Shown here: one piece after another, positions 18,522-27,519 of the stretch
Position numbering within the stretch: the stretch's first letter is position 1
Layout of the letters: each line of letters opens with the position of its first letter
Source of the DNA: Zhengella mangrovi
GTDB lineage: Bacteria > Pseudomonadota > Alphaproteobacteria > Rhizobiales > Rhizobiaceae
DNA length: 64,000 nucleotides
NCBI RefSeq assembly: GCF_002727065.1
Contig: NZ_PDVP01000012.1
Location: 1 to 64,000 of the forward strand
Direction of reading: 5' to 3'
The notes under the pieces: model-generated
The model's database searches: none
Told to the model about the DNA's origin: nothing
Seen by the model: the letters and a program-made list of their open reading frames with translations, nothing else
Made by a program: the position numbers and the translations under genes

Positions 18522-19577
18522 GTGAAGATTTCCCAGACCGAAGAGCAGACGCTCCTTTCACAGAGCATCAGCCGCTATCTGGCCGACCGGTACGATGACG
18601 CTGCACGCCGCCGGGCGGAGGCGCAGGCCTGCGGGTATGACCGGGATACCTGGACCGAGATCGCGGAGCTCGGCTGGCTCGGCGCGAGTGTCGGCGAAAG
18701 CGCCGGCGGTTTCGGTGGCCCGCGCGAAATGGCCATCGTGCTTGAAGGGGCAGGGCGGGCGATGATGGCAGAGCCGCTTGTCACGGCCTGTCTCGCCCTG
18801 TCCATCCTGGAAGCGGCCGATCCGTCCCACGGCTCACTGCCGGGGCTATTGTCCGGTAATTCGATGGCCTGCGGACTTGCAGCGCAAGCCGGCAGCGGAT
18901 TGTCGGTCACCGGCCGGAACGGCTCACGCGTCCTGTCAGGCCGTTTCCCGACGGTCCATGCGGGCGCCGCGGCCGACCTGCTCGTGCTCGCATTGCCGGA
19001 TATCGCCGTCGCCCTCGACCCTGCTGCGAGGGGTATCGACATGCGCGCATTCCGCGGGATGGACGGAAGGCGCTACGCCGACATCGTTTTCCGCGACGTC
19101 CCGCTGGATGACGGTTCGGTCCTGTGCGAGGGCGAAACCGCCCGACCGGTGGCCGACCGGGCGAGCCAGGTTTTCTCGGTCGCGACGGCGGCGGAAGCAT
19201 CCGGTATCGCCGCGCGGCTGTTCGAGGAGACGCTTGCCTACGTGGCGCAGCGCGAGCAGTTCGGTCAGCCGATCGGACGGTTCCAGGCGCTGCAGCATCG
19301 GCTGGCGGACATGTATGTCGCGGTGGAGGAAGCACGCTCACTGGCTCTGGCCGCCGCACGGTCGGCGGAAGACGATGAAGCGCCTGGCCGCGCGGTCTCC
19401 CAGGCCGTGGTCGGGACAGTGGACCGCGCCCTGCATGTCGCGAAGGAGGCGATCCAGCTTCACGGCGGTGTCGGCATGACCGAGGACCTGCCGCTCGGCG
19501 CCGGCCTGCGCCGCATCAAGGTCCTGCAATTGATGCCCGGCGGGGCCGAGGACCATCGGAAAAGACTCACCACCTGA
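18522..19577 (+). CDS. Acyl-CoA dehydrogenase, small-subunit type (PimD-like)
   Basis: A 351-residue acyl-CoA dehydrogenase-fold protein starting at GTG; KISQTEEQTLL is a normal family N-terminus. The middle domain lacks the usual flavin loop with T/S-E-P-x-A-GSD, while the C-terminal domain is conserved (YVAQREQFGQPIGRFQALQHRLADM, QLHGGVGMTEDLPL). This asymmetry with the preceding gene fits a heterotetramer in which each subunit contributes part of the FAD site. Substrate unknown; cyclic or dicarboxylic acyl-CoA are candidates from related clusters. Confidence 0.85.
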   Translation: MKISQTEEQTLLSQSISRYLADRYDDAARRRAEAQACGYDRDTWTEIAELGWLGASVGESAGGFGGPREMAIVLEGAGRAMMAEPLVTACLALSILEAADPSHGSLPGLLSGNSMACGLAAQAGSGLSVTGRNGSRVLSGRFPTVHAGAAADLLVLALPDIAVALDPAARGIDMRAFRGMDGRRYADIVFRDVPLDDGSVLCEGETARPVADRASQVFSVATAAEASGIAARLFEETLAYVAQREQFGQPIGRFQALQHRLADMYVAVEEARSLALAAARSAEDDEAPGRAVSQAVVGTVDRALHVAKEAIQLHGGVGMTEDLPLGAGLRRIKVLQLMPGGAEDHRKRLTT

Positions 19578-19611
19578 AGAATGACGCGCAGCCAGCCGGG
19601 AGGAAACGGGT

Positions 19612-20409
19612 ATGGATCGGTTTGCGAACTACAAGACGATGACGTTCAAGCGCGATGGCAGGGTCCTGACCGTGACGCTGAACCTGCCGGAAACGCTGAA
19701 CGCGGTGAATGCCGACCTGCATTCCGAGCTGTCGCGGCTTTTCATCGACCTCAATGACGACCCGGGCTCTGACGTGATCGTGCTGACAGGGGCCGGGCGC
19801 GCCTTCTGCGCCGGCGGCGACGTCGACTGGATGCAGGACGCGATTGACGACCCTGCCCAGTTCGAGGTGACCGGTTTCGAGGCCAAGAGGATCATCTTCA
19901 GCCAGTTGGACCTGGAAAAGCCTCTGATCTGCCGCATGAACGGCCACGCCATCGGACTTGGCGCCACGATTGCGCTGACCTGCGACATCGTGATCGCCGC
20001 CGACACCGCCAAGATCGGCGACCCGCATGTCTCGATCGGTCTCGTGGCCGGGGATGGCGGCGCGATCCTCTGGCCACAGATGATCGGTTACCTGCGCGCC
20101 AAGGAATACCTGCTGACGGGCGACCCGATACCGGCGCCGGAGGCCGCGCGCATGGGCCTGATCAACCGGGCGGTTCCGGCCGACAAGCTCGACGAGGACG
20201 TCTACGCGCTCGCCCATCGTATTGCCTCAGGAGCACGCAAGGCGATCCGCTGGACCAAGGTCACCGCCAATATCGGCCTCAAGCAGCTCGCCCACTCCAT
20301 CATGGATACCGGCGTTGCCTACGAATCCATGTCCAATGTGTCCAAGGATCATCGCGAGGCGGTCGCCGCCTTTCGCGAGAAGCGCAAGCCCGTATTCACG
20401 GGTGAGTAG
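19612..20409 (+). CDS. Enoyl-CoA hydratase/isomerase (crotonase) family protein
   Basis: A 265-residue cytoplasmic crotonase-fold enzyme acting after the acyl-CoA dehydrogenase. The oxyanion-hole segment is TGAGRAFCAGGDVDWM near residues 59-74, and the second is GLGATIALTCDIVIAADTAKIGDPHVSIGLVAGDGG. The residue following IGLVAGDGG is Asp-Gly rather than the Glu pair of classic hydratases, so hydration, isomerisation or ring cleavage cannot be separated. RBS GGGAGGAAA; same operon as flanking genes. Confidence 0.88.
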   Translation: MDRFANYKTMTFKRDGRVLTVTLNLPETLNAVNADLHSELSRLFIDLNDDPGSDVIVLTGAGRAFCAGGDVDWMQDAIDDPAQFEVTGFEAKRIIFSQLDLEKPLICRMNGHAIGLGATIALTCDIVIAADTAKIGDPHVSIGLVAGDGGAILWPQMIGYLRAKEYLLTGDPIPAPEAARMGLINRAVPADKLDEDVYALAHRIASGARKAIRWTKVTANIGLKQLAHSIMDTGVAYESMSNVSKDHREAVAAFREKRKPVFTGE

Positions 20410-20451
20410 GTTCGGCTCCACCGCCAAAGGTTTCAACCGGGAGGAAATGCA

Positions 20452-21717
20452 ATGACATACAGGATCAGCAGACGAAATCTCGTGAAAGGCGCCGCGGCAG
20501 CGGGCCTCGCCATGCCGTTCATCAACCTCCGCACGGCGGCAGCCCAGGATGGCCCGATCACCATCGGGATCGTGACGCCGCTCAGCGGCCCGGTGCAGCT
20601 GATAGGCAATTTCGTGCGCCAGGGCGCCGAAATCGGAGTGGCGCACATCAATGCCAACGGCGGGATCAACGGCCGCCAGCTCGCGCTGGAATTCCGTGAC
20701 TCCAAGGCCAACCCGAACGATGCGTCGGTGGCTGCCCGCGAGCTGATCGGCTCGGGCGTCAACTTGCAGCTTGGCACGATTTCCAGCGCCGTGGCGCTGG
20801 CGATGGGGCCCCTTCTCGAAAGCGAGGGCGGCGTCGTCCTGACATCGGGCGCCGGCACCGAAAAGCTCAATCACGAGAACTACAATGCCCACGTGTTCCG
20901 CGTCGGCGACAGCCCGGTCAGCCGCAATGCCGGCCTCGTCCGGCACATCGTCCAGAGCCGGCCCGAGATCCGCAAATGGGGCGGGATCATCCCCGACCAT
21001 GAATATGGCCGCACCACCTGGAAGATCTTCGACGCGGCCATGCGCAAGATCGTGCCCGAACTGACCGGCGAGGAAGCCCAGATTGCCGATCCGATCCTCG
21101 TTCCCTATGGCTCGGGCGACTATCGCAATTACATCACCCAGGCCATGCGCCTCGATGTGGAAGGCATCTACACCTCCGTCTACGGCGGCGATGCGGTGAC
21201 GCTCTATCAGCAGGCCAAGCCGTTCGGCCTGTTCGACAAGATCGACGTGCTTCTGGACTCCGCCAACGAGTTCCTTGTCGCGACCGCGATGAAGGACCAG
21301 ACACCGGCGCATTGGAGCGGCTTCCACTGGTACTACGAGGCCAACAAGGGCAATCCGCTCTCCGACGAGCTCTATGCGCAATATGTCGAGCGCACCGGCA
21401 ACAAGTACCCGATGGGCTGGGCCGCCGAAGCCCATGCCGGGATCATGGCCTACGCCGGCGCCATCGCCAAGGCGGGCAGCACGGAGACGGGCGATGTCAT
21501 TGCCGCGCTGAAAGGCCTCGAGTTCGACAGTGCCACCGGCAAGCGGCGCATTCGCGCCGAGGACAACCAGGCCGTCAAGAATGCCGAACTGGCCTTCATC
21601 GAGCCGTCCGCTTCTGCGCCAGATGGTTTCGCGGTCACGGACTACGTCTCGCTGGACGGCGAGAAGGTGATCGAGCCGGCCACGCCGGGCCAGCCGCTCG
21701 ATACCACGATCCTCTGA
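20452..21717 (+). CDS. Liv-type ABC transporter solute-binding protein
   Basis: Periplasmic type I binding protein (Peripla_BP_6), 421 residues, for branched-chain amino acids or, given the operon, more likely an organic acid. The signal has a twin-arginine look (SRRNLVKGAAAAGLAMPF, residues 5-22). The mature protein starts with ITIGIVTPLSGPVQLIG and has INANGGINGRQLALEFRDSKANP, both family hallmarks. RBS GGGAGGAAA. Followed by a strong stem-loop before the permease genes. Confidence 0.9.
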   Translation: MTYRISRRNLVKGAAAAGLAMPFINLRTAAAQDGPITIGIVTPLSGPVQLIGNFVRQGAEIGVAHINANGGINGRQLALEFRDSKANPNDASVAARELIGSGVNLQLGTISSAVALAMGPLLESEGGVVLTSGAGTEKLNHENYNAHVFRVGDSPVSRNAGLVRHIVQSRPEIRKWGGIIPDHEYGRTTWKIFDAAMRKIVPELTGEEAQIADPILVPYGSGDYRNYITQAMRLDVEGIYTSVYGGDAVTLYQQAKPFGLFDKIDVLLDSANEFLVATAMKDQTPAHWSGFHWYYEANKGNPLSDELYAQYVERTGNKYPMGWAAEAHAGIMAYAGAIAKAGSTETGDVIAALKGLEFDSATGKRRIRAEDNQAVKNAELAFIEPSASAPDGFAVTDYVSLDGEKVIEPATPGQPLDTTIL

Positions 21718-21733
21718 CAAGCCTCCCAGGGCT

Positions 21734-21759
21734 CCGGGCGGGAAATGGGTCCCGCCCGG
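21734..21759 (+). promoter_or_regulatory. GC-rich stem-loop after the Liv-type binding-protein gene
   Basis: CCGGGCGGGA-AATGGG-TCCCGCCCGG forms a perfect 10-bp stem with a 6-base loop, 16 bases after the binding-protein stop and 20 before the permease start. No U-tract follows. Likely an mRNA 3'-end stabiliser or attenuator within the operon. Confidence 0.65.
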
Positions 21760-21779
21760 TCAATTCCGGAGCATGGACC

Positions 21780-22664
21780 ATGGTCGATATCGGCTTGACC
21801 GTCTTCAACGGGCTAGCCTGGGGCATGGCGACATTCCTCGTCGCCGCCGGGCTGACGCTGATATTCGGGATCCTTCACATCCTGAATTTCGCGCATGGCG
21901 GCTTTTTCATGATCGGCGCCTATGTCGCCTACTCGGTCATGCTGGCGTTCGGCGGCACCATGCCGCTTTGGCTCTACCTCGTCGCGGCGATCGCCGCGGG
22001 CATTGCTGTCGGGGGGATGGGATGGGGCGTCGACAAGCTCATCCTGCGGCGTCTTCGCCACGTGGAGGACGCCTATTCGCTGATCGCCACCTATGCTCTG
22101 CTCCTGGTCTGCGTCGGCGCTGTCCAGCTCGTGTGGGGCCTGAACTATCTCAGCGTGATGCCGCCGCCGGCGCTGAACTCGGTCGTCTTTCTCGGTGACA
22201 TGTTCATGCCGACCTACACGATCTTCATCATCGCCTGCGGCATCCTGGCCTTCATCGGGCTGGAGATTTTCATATCGCACACGGAAATGGGACGCCTGAT
22301 CCGAGTCGTTGCCGCCGATCCCTGGATGGCGAAACTGCTCGGCCTGAACGTCCGGCGCATCTATCTCGTCACGGTCGTGTTCAGCTTCGCACTGGCCGGG
22401 CTTGCCGGCGGTCTTCTGATGGCCAACCAGAGCCTGTCTCCCGAACTCGGCGGGATCTTTCTGCTCCAGGCCTTCGGTGTCGTCATCGTGGGCGGCATGG
22501 GATCGATACGCGGTGCCTTCATCGCCGCCATCCTGCTGGGCATGATCGAAAGCTTTGGTACCTATTTCGTTCCGCAATATCCGGGGATCTTCTTTCTCGT
22601 CGCCCTGGCCGTCATCCTGCTGATCAAGCCGGAAGGCATCATGGGCAAGGAGCAGACCGCATGA
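21780..22664 (+). CDS. livH: Liv-type ABC transporter permease (LivH)
   Basis: Inner-membrane permease, 294 residues, with about eight hydrophobic segments. The LivH hallmark GLTLIFGILHILNFAHGGFFMIGAY is near residues 22-46 and RLIRVVAADPWMAKLLGLNVRRIY near 173-196 is the ATPase-coupling loop. The ATG at 21780 was chosen over upstream in-frame codons inside the binding-protein gene. Overlaps livM by ATGA. Confidence 0.92.
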   Translation: MVDIGLTVFNGLAWGMATFLVAAGLTLIFGILHILNFAHGGFFMIGAYVAYSVMLAFGGTMPLWLYLVAAIAAGIAVGGMGWGVDKLILRRLRHVEDAYSLIATYALLLVCVGAVQLVWGLNYLSVMPPPALNSVVFLGDMFMPTYTIFIIACGILAFIGLEIFISHTEMGRLIRVVAADPWMAKLLGLNVRRIYLVTVVFSFALAGLAGGLLMANQSLSPELGGIFLLQAFGVVIVGGMGSIRGAFIAAILLGMIESFGTYFVPQYPGIFFLVALAVILLIKPEGIMGKEQTA

Positions 22665-23680
22665 TTGACTACCGCCGCCGGATGCGTGCCAACCTGGCCA
22701 TAGCGGTCATCGGACTGGTCCTGTTTGCCGTCTTTCCCCTGGTTGCCAACAGCGGCCTGGTTTTCCTGGCCGGTCTCGTCGCGGTGAACATCGTGTTCGG
22801 CCTGTCCTGGAACCTGCTCTTCTCCGGGGTCGGACTGCTGAGTTTCGGCCACGCCATGTTCTTCGCCGGCGGTGCCTATGCCATGGCCGTCGTTTCGCTC
22901 CGGCTTCCCGATCTCCCCTTTGCGGGCGGGCTTCTGCTTGGCGCGATGACCGGCGGCATCATTGCGCTCGTGTTCGGTTACATCGCCCTGCGGCGGGCAA
23001 GCGGCGTCTATTTCGCGGTCCTGACGCTGGCATTCTCCGAACTGGTCCACATCGTCATCACCAAGACGACGTTTCTTGGCCGCAACGACGGGCTCGTCGG
23101 AATCCCGCGCCCCGTGATCAATCTCGGTGTCGCTTCGATCGACCTGACGAGCGCGCTGGCCTACTACTACTTCATCATCGTTGCCATGGCCGTTGTCGCC
23201 TTCGCCCTGTGGTCTTTCCAGAATTCGCCCGCCGGCCGCCTGATCCAGGCCATCCGGCAGGACCCGGTGCGAACCGCATTCCTAGGCACCGATGTCCGCA
23301 GCTGGCAGCTGACCGCCTTCGTCCTGTCGGGCACAATCGCCGCGTTCTGCGGGGCGGTCATGGTTCCCTTTGCCCAGATTGCATCGCCGGAAATCGCCTA
23401 CTGGACCGTGTCCACCGAACCCATCCTGTTCACGCTTCTGGGTGGGGCAGGCCATTTCTGGGGACCCGCGGTCGGCGCGATCCTCTTCGGCGCCATAGAC
23501 TATGCCACGCGTGCGCTTTACGGCCTGTCCGAAATCACCGTCGGCATGCTGCTGCTGGGCGTGGTGCTTCTCATGCCGGGAGGCTTGCTGGGCTTCCTTC
23601 TGTCCCGCCGTACGGCTGCCCGCCGCCTCACCGGATCCGGCAAGCGCGTTCCCATGGCCAACGCGGAGAAGGCGACATGA
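22661..23680 (+). CDS. livM: Liv-type ABC transporter permease (LivM)
   Basis: Second permease, 339 residues, pairing with LivH. Typical segments: GLSWNLLFSGVGLLSFGHAMFFAGGAYA, FLGRNDGLVGIPRP, and the coupling loop LIQAIRQDPVRTAFLGTDVRSWQL. It ends in a short basic cytoplasmic tail. Coupled by ATGA overlaps to livH upstream and livG downstream. Confidence 0.92.
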   Translation: MIDYRRRMRANLAIAVIGLVLFAVFPLVANSGLVFLAGLVAVNIVFGLSWNLLFSGVGLLSFGHAMFFAGGAYAMAVVSLRLPDLPFAGGLLLGAMTGGIIALVFGYIALRRASGVYFAVLTLAFSELVHIVITKTTFLGRNDGLVGIPRPVINLGVASIDLTSALAYYYFIIVAMAVVAFALWSFQNSPAGRLIQAIRQDPVRTAFLGTDVRSWQLTAFVLSGTIAAFCGAVMVPFAQIASPEIAYWTVSTEPILFTLLGGAGHFWGPAVGAILFGAIDYATRALYGLSEITVGMLLLGVVLLMPGGLLGFLLSRRTAARRLTGSGKRVPMANAEKAT

Positions 23681-24435
23681 CCCGGATGATGGAAGCAAGG
23701 GGCATCCACAAGTCCTATGGCCCGGTCCGCGTGCTCGAAGACGTCGATTTCGACCTGGAGGCGGGCGAGGCCCATGTTGTCATCGGCCCCAACGGTGCGG
23801 GCAAGACGACGCTGTTCCGGTGCCTGAGCGGCGAGTCCCGCATCGATGGCGGCACCATCACGCTGGCAGGAGAGGACATCACCGGCCTTGCCGGCTGGCA
23901 AAGGGTGAAACGGGGCATCGGCCGGTCGTTCCAGGTCGCCCGTATCTTTCCCGACATGTCGGCCTTCGAGAATCTTATCGTCGCCATCGAGACGCGCGAA
24001 CGGGTCGACAAGGGACTGAAGTCGACCTTCGGCCTCGTGGCGCCGCGGGCCGCCGTGCGCGGCGAAGCCGAGGACCTGGTCGTCGAACTGGGGCTGGAAG
24101 GCCGGCTCGATGAACCCGCCAGCACCCTGTCGCACGGCGACAAGAAGCGCCTTGAACTGGCCATGAGCCTGGCGCTGAAGCCGAAACTGCTCATGCTGGA
24201 CGAACCGACCGCCGGCATGTCGCAGTCCGACCGCGCCGAAGCGGTGCGCCTGATCGCGCAGGTGCGGGAAAAGTATGGCCTGACCCTTTTGCTGACCGAG
24301 CACGACATGGAAGTGGTCTTCGGCCTTGCAACGCGGCTGACCGTGCTTCACCACGGAGCCATTATCGCGTCCGGCGAACCGCACAAAGTCAGGGCCGATG
24401 CCCGCGTCCGGGAGGTTTACCTTGGCCAGCACTGA
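23677..24435 (+). CDS. livG: Liv-type ABC transporter ATP-binding protein (LivG)
   Basis: ATPase, 252 residues. Walker A is GPNGAGKTTLFRCL, Q-loop follows in GRSFQVARIFP, the signature reads TLSHGDKKRLELAM in place of LSGGQ (normal for LivG), Walker B is LLMLDEPTAGM, and the H-loop is TEHDMEVVFG. The start at 23677 overlaps the livM stop. It energises import with LivF. Confidence 0.93.
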   Translation: MTRMMEARGIHKSYGPVRVLEDVDFDLEAGEAHVVIGPNGAGKTTLFRCLSGESRIDGGTITLAGEDITGLAGWQRVKRGIGRSFQVARIFPDMSAFENLIVAIETRERVDKGLKSTFGLVAPRAAVRGEAEDLVVELGLEGRLDEPASTLSHGDKKRLELAMSLALKPKLLMLDEPTAGMSQSDRAEAVRLIAQVREKYGLTLLLTEHDMEVVFGLATRLTVLHHGAIIASGEPHKVRADARVREVYLGQH

Positions 24436-25141
24436 AACCCTGCTCGCGGTCCGCGACCTCAACGCCTTCTATGGCGGCAGCCATATCATCCGCAACGCGG
24501 CCTTCTCCGTCGGGCCGGGCGAAAGCGTCGCCCTGCTCGGGCGCAACGGCGCCGGCAAGACGACGTTGATGAAGAGCCTTCTCGACGCCGGCCCGCGCGT
24601 CGAGGGTGAGATCATGTTCGACGGTGCCGATATCGCAGGCGTGCCAACGGACGAGCGAAGCCGCCGCGGCCTGATGCTGGTCCCGGAGGACCGGCGCATC
24701 TATCCCAACATCTCGGTGGGCGAGAACATCGAACTCGGACGCCATGCCGCGCGCGCCGGCAAGGCGCTTTCGCTGAAGGACATCTTTACGCTGTTCCCGC
24801 TCATCGAGCCGCTGCGCGACCGCGCCGGCTACCAGTTGAGCGGTGGTCAGCAGCAACTTGTCGCCGTTGCGCGCGGGCTGCTAGGCGCGCCGCGCCTGCT
24901 GTTGCTCGACGAACCGGTCGAGGGCCTGGCGCCGGTTGTCGTCCAGGACATGGCCCGCCATATCGAGCGGATCCGCCAGACCCAGGACCTTGCACTGCTG
25001 ATCGCCGAACAGAACCTGTCCTTTGCCCGGGCCTGCACGGACCGGGTCGTGCTGATCGATACGGGACGGATCGTCTTTGATGGAACGTGGGAGGATTTCG
25101 ATGCCGATCCCGGGCTCAAGGAACGCTACCTTGCCGTCTGA
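24422..25141 (+). CDS. livF: Liv-type ABC transporter ATP-binding protein (LivF), TTG start
   Basis: ATPase, 239 residues. Walker A GRNGAGKTTLMKSL, signature YQLSGGQQQLVAVARGL, Walker B LLLLDEPVEGL, H-loop AEQNLSFARA. The start is placed at TTG 24422 because GGAGG at 24411-24415 is correctly spaced before it and the protein then begins MASTETLLAVRDLNAFYGG as LivF proteins do; the ATG at 24398 has no such site and would add eight unconserved residues. Overlaps livG by 14 bases and the next ligase gene by 41. Confidence 0.88.
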   Translation: MASTETLLAVRDLNAFYGGSHIIRNAAFSVGPGESVALLGRNGAGKTTLMKSLLDAGPRVEGEIMFDGADIAGVPTDERSRRGLMLVPEDRRIYPNISVGENIELGRHAARAGKALSLKDIFTLFPLIEPLRDRAGYQLSGGQQQLVAVARGLLGAPRLLLLDEPVEGLAPVVVQDMARHIERIRQTQDLALLIAEQNLSFARACTDRVVLIDTGRIVFDGTWEDFDADPGLKERYLAV

Positions 25142-26783
25142 TCCGGCAAATACGCAGGCCAGCGCCTGGCCGCTGCGCTTTGAACCGGGCGAACGCCAAT
25201 CGCGCGCGGGTGCTGGCGAATGGCTCGGAACGAACCTCTCCCACGCGGCACGCCAGATGGCGGCGGACCACCCGGACACGATCGCGATCGGCGATGACCG
25301 CGCCAACCTCGATTTTGCGACCATCCTGCGCCGCGCAACGGACCTTGCGCGCGGCATGCTCGATCTCGGCGTCGAACCGGGCGACACGGTCAGCTTCCAG
25401 CTTCCCAACTGGAGCGAGGCCGGGATTCTCAACCTGGCCTGCGCGCTGGCCGGCTTCGTCATCAACCCGGTGATCCCGATTTACCGGCAGGCCGAGCTCG
25501 GCTTCATTCTGAAGGACTGCAGGGCCCGCATCGCCTTCATCCCGGACAGCATCCGGTCGACCGACTACCGCGCGATGTACGCCGATCTGCGCGGCCGTCT
25601 TCCCGACCTGCGCCACGTCGCCACGGTGCGTGGCAGCGGCGACCTGACCTTCGAGGCGATCGAGGCGCGCGGGCGTCAGTCCACGTCCGCGCTGGAACCG
25701 GCCGCCCCTGACTCGGCAAAGCTCATCATCTACACCTCCGGCACGACGGGCCAGCCCAAGGGTGTGATTTACAGCCACAACCAGGCCCGCCGCCCGCTCT
25801 GGGCAAGCGTGGAGACCTGGGGGCTGAAACCCGGTGACAGCCTGCTCATGCCGAGCCCGGTAACCCACGTGACCGGCTATGCCTATGGCCTCGAGATGCC
25901 GTTTCACTTCGGCACCCGGACACGCCTCATGGAACGCTGGGACGGCGCCGGGGCCGTGCGCCTTGTCGATGCGCATGGCATCGGCTTCATGATCGGCGCA
26001 ACGCCCTTTCTCTCCGAACTGGTGGCAGAGTCGGAAAAGGCCGGCACGCGGCTCGAAACGCTGCGCATCTTCGCCTGTGGCGGCGCGGCGGTCCCGCCCG
26101 CGCTCATCGACCGGGCCAACCGGCATTTCGCCAATTGCCGCTCCTTTCGCGTCTTCGGCAGTTCAGAGTGCCCCATGGTCACGCAGGGATGCATGGAGGA
26201 CATGCACCTGGCCGCGCGCAGCGACGGCCGCGTCACCGACTGGGATGTCCGCGTCGTCGACGGCGAGGGCAGGGACGTCCTGGCTGGCAGCGAAGGAGAG
26301 ATCCTGGCCAAGGGTCCGTCGCTCTTCCGTGGATACACCGATCCGGCCGCCACGAAGGAGGCTTTCGATGCGGACGGTTATTTCCGCACCGGCGATCTGG
26401 GTACAGTCACCGCCGAGGGCATCCTGACGGTGACAGGCCGCAAGAAGGACATCATCATCCGCGGCGGCGAGAACCTGAGCGCCAAGGAGATCGAGGATGC
26501 CCTGCACGCCCATCCGGCCATCCGCGAGGCAGCGGTCGTGGCCATGCCGCATCCGCGCCTGGGCGAGGGGGTCTGTGCCTACCTGATCGCTGCTGGGGGA
26601 ACGGCCCGGCCGGATGCCGCGGCCCTGACTGAATACCTGCTTCAAGCGGGTCTGGCGCGCCAGAAATGTCCCGATCGGATTGAATATGTCGATGATCTTC
26701 CCCGCACCGCGTCCGGCAAGGTCCAGAAGCACATCCTGCGTGCGATGATCCGACAGGCGGTGGAAACGCGGGCGGGCACTTGA
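25101..26783 (+). CDS. AMP-forming acyl-CoA synthetase (first of two)
   Basis: ANL-superfamily ligase, 560 residues, that activates a carboxylic acid to its CoA thioester via an acyl-adenylate. P-loop-like motif IIYTSGTTGQPKGVIYSH; A5-type GSSECP; YFRTGDLG; hinge GRKKDIIIRGGENLSAKEIE; and catalytic Lys in PRTASGKVQKHIL. The ATG at 25101 has GGGAGGA upstream and overlaps livF by 41 bases. Located directly after the importer, so the imported acid is probably its substrate. General resemblance to cyclohexanecarboxylate-CoA ligases, not proven. Confidence 0.88.
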   Translation: MPIPGSRNATLPSDPANTQASAWPLRFEPGERQSRAGAGEWLGTNLSHAARQMAADHPDTIAIGDDRANLDFATILRRATDLARGMLDLGVEPGDTVSFQLPNWSEAGILNLACALAGFVINPVIPIYRQAELGFILKDCRARIAFIPDSIRSTDYRAMYADLRGRLPDLRHVATVRGSGDLTFEAIEARGRQSTSALEPAAPDSAKLIIYTSGTTGQPKGVIYSHNQARRPLWASVETWGLKPGDSLLMPSPVTHVTGYAYGLEMPFHFGTRTRLMERWDGAGAVRLVDAHGIGFMIGATPFLSELVAESEKAGTRLETLRIFACGGAAVPPALIDRANRHFANCRSFRVFGSSECPMVTQGCMEDMHLAARSDGRVTDWDVRVVDGEGRDVLAGSEGEILAKGPSLFRGYTDPAATKEAFDADGYFRTGDLGTVTAEGILTVTGRKKDIIIRGGENLSAKEIEDALHAHPAIREAAVVAMPHPRLGEGVCAYLIAAGGTARPDAAALTEYLLQAGLARQKCPDRIEYVDDLPRTASGKVQKHILRAMIRQAVETRAGT

Positions 26784-26866
26784 TCCCGGCGTCACAATGG
26801 CCGATGGCTGGACAATCCGCACACCGGGTGGGACACGTGCGGCGGGGCAGCGGCAGGAGGTGGACA

Positions 26867-27508
26867 ATGGCCAAGCGAGCGGAAAAGGCGCAGGCGAACC
26901 GGCAGGCGATTCTGGATGCGGCGGCGGTCGTCGTCGGCCGCCATGGATACGGCAAGGCGTCCATCGCGCGCATTGCCGAGGAGGCCGGCGTCGCGCACGG
27001 CCTGATCTACCTCTATTTCAAGAACCAGCAGGACCTGTTTGACCAGTTGCTGCCCCACGTGGGCGAGGCCATGCTGCGCTACATCGCGCAGGCGACCCTT
27101 GACGCGCAGACGCTGGCGGACCGGGAGCGCGAAGGCCTGGAAGCGAACTTCGCCTATCTGCGTGAGCATCCCGCGCTGCACCGCATCCTCAACGAGGCGG
27201 CGTTCTTCGCGCCGGAGGCCCACCAGCAATATCTCCGCCGCATGGCCGGCGGCTACACCCGCTCGTTGCAGCGCGGCTGGTCGGCCGGTGAAATCGACGG
27301 CTACGACGAGAGCGAACTTGAAGTGCTCGCCTACATGATCATCGGCGCCCGCGAATACCTTCTCGAACGCTACGCGGTCAGCGGCAGCCGGATCGAGGAT
27401 CTGCCCGCGCATGTCAAGACGACCTACCTGCGCGTCGTTGCCCGCAGTCTCGGTATTGATGAGGAAAAGATCATGTCCGGCACGCAGGATACGCGGCAGA
27501 CCGGCTGA
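26867..27508 (+). CDS. TetR family transcriptional regulator (operon-internal)
   Basis: A 213-residue regulator with N-terminal helix-turn-helix: QAILDAAAVVVGRHGYGKAS then IARIAEEAGVAHGLIYLYFKN. The C-terminal ligand domain is helical. The ATG at 26867 has CAGGAGG upstream; the in-frame ATG at 26780 lacks support. It is embedded between two acyl-CoA ligases and reads with them, suggesting autoregulated control of this operon through the dyad near 17290, probably with an acyl-CoA effector. Confidence 0.88.
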   Translation: MAKRAEKAQANRQAILDAAAVVVGRHGYGKASIARIAEEAGVAHGLIYLYFKNQQDLFDQLLPHVGEAMLRYIAQATLDAQTLADREREGLEANFAYLREHPALHRILNEAAFFAPEAHQQYLRRMAGGYTRSLQRGWSAGEIDGYDESELEVLAYMIIGAREYLLERYAVSGSRIEDLPAHVKTTYLRVVARSLGIDEEKIMSGTQDTRQTG

Positions 27509-27519
27509 CGGAGATGACG

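Noticed and set aside
24398-25141. ATG at 24398 as the livF start
   Set aside because: No ribosome site; TTG at 24422 has GGAGG at proper spacing and gives the standard N-terminus.
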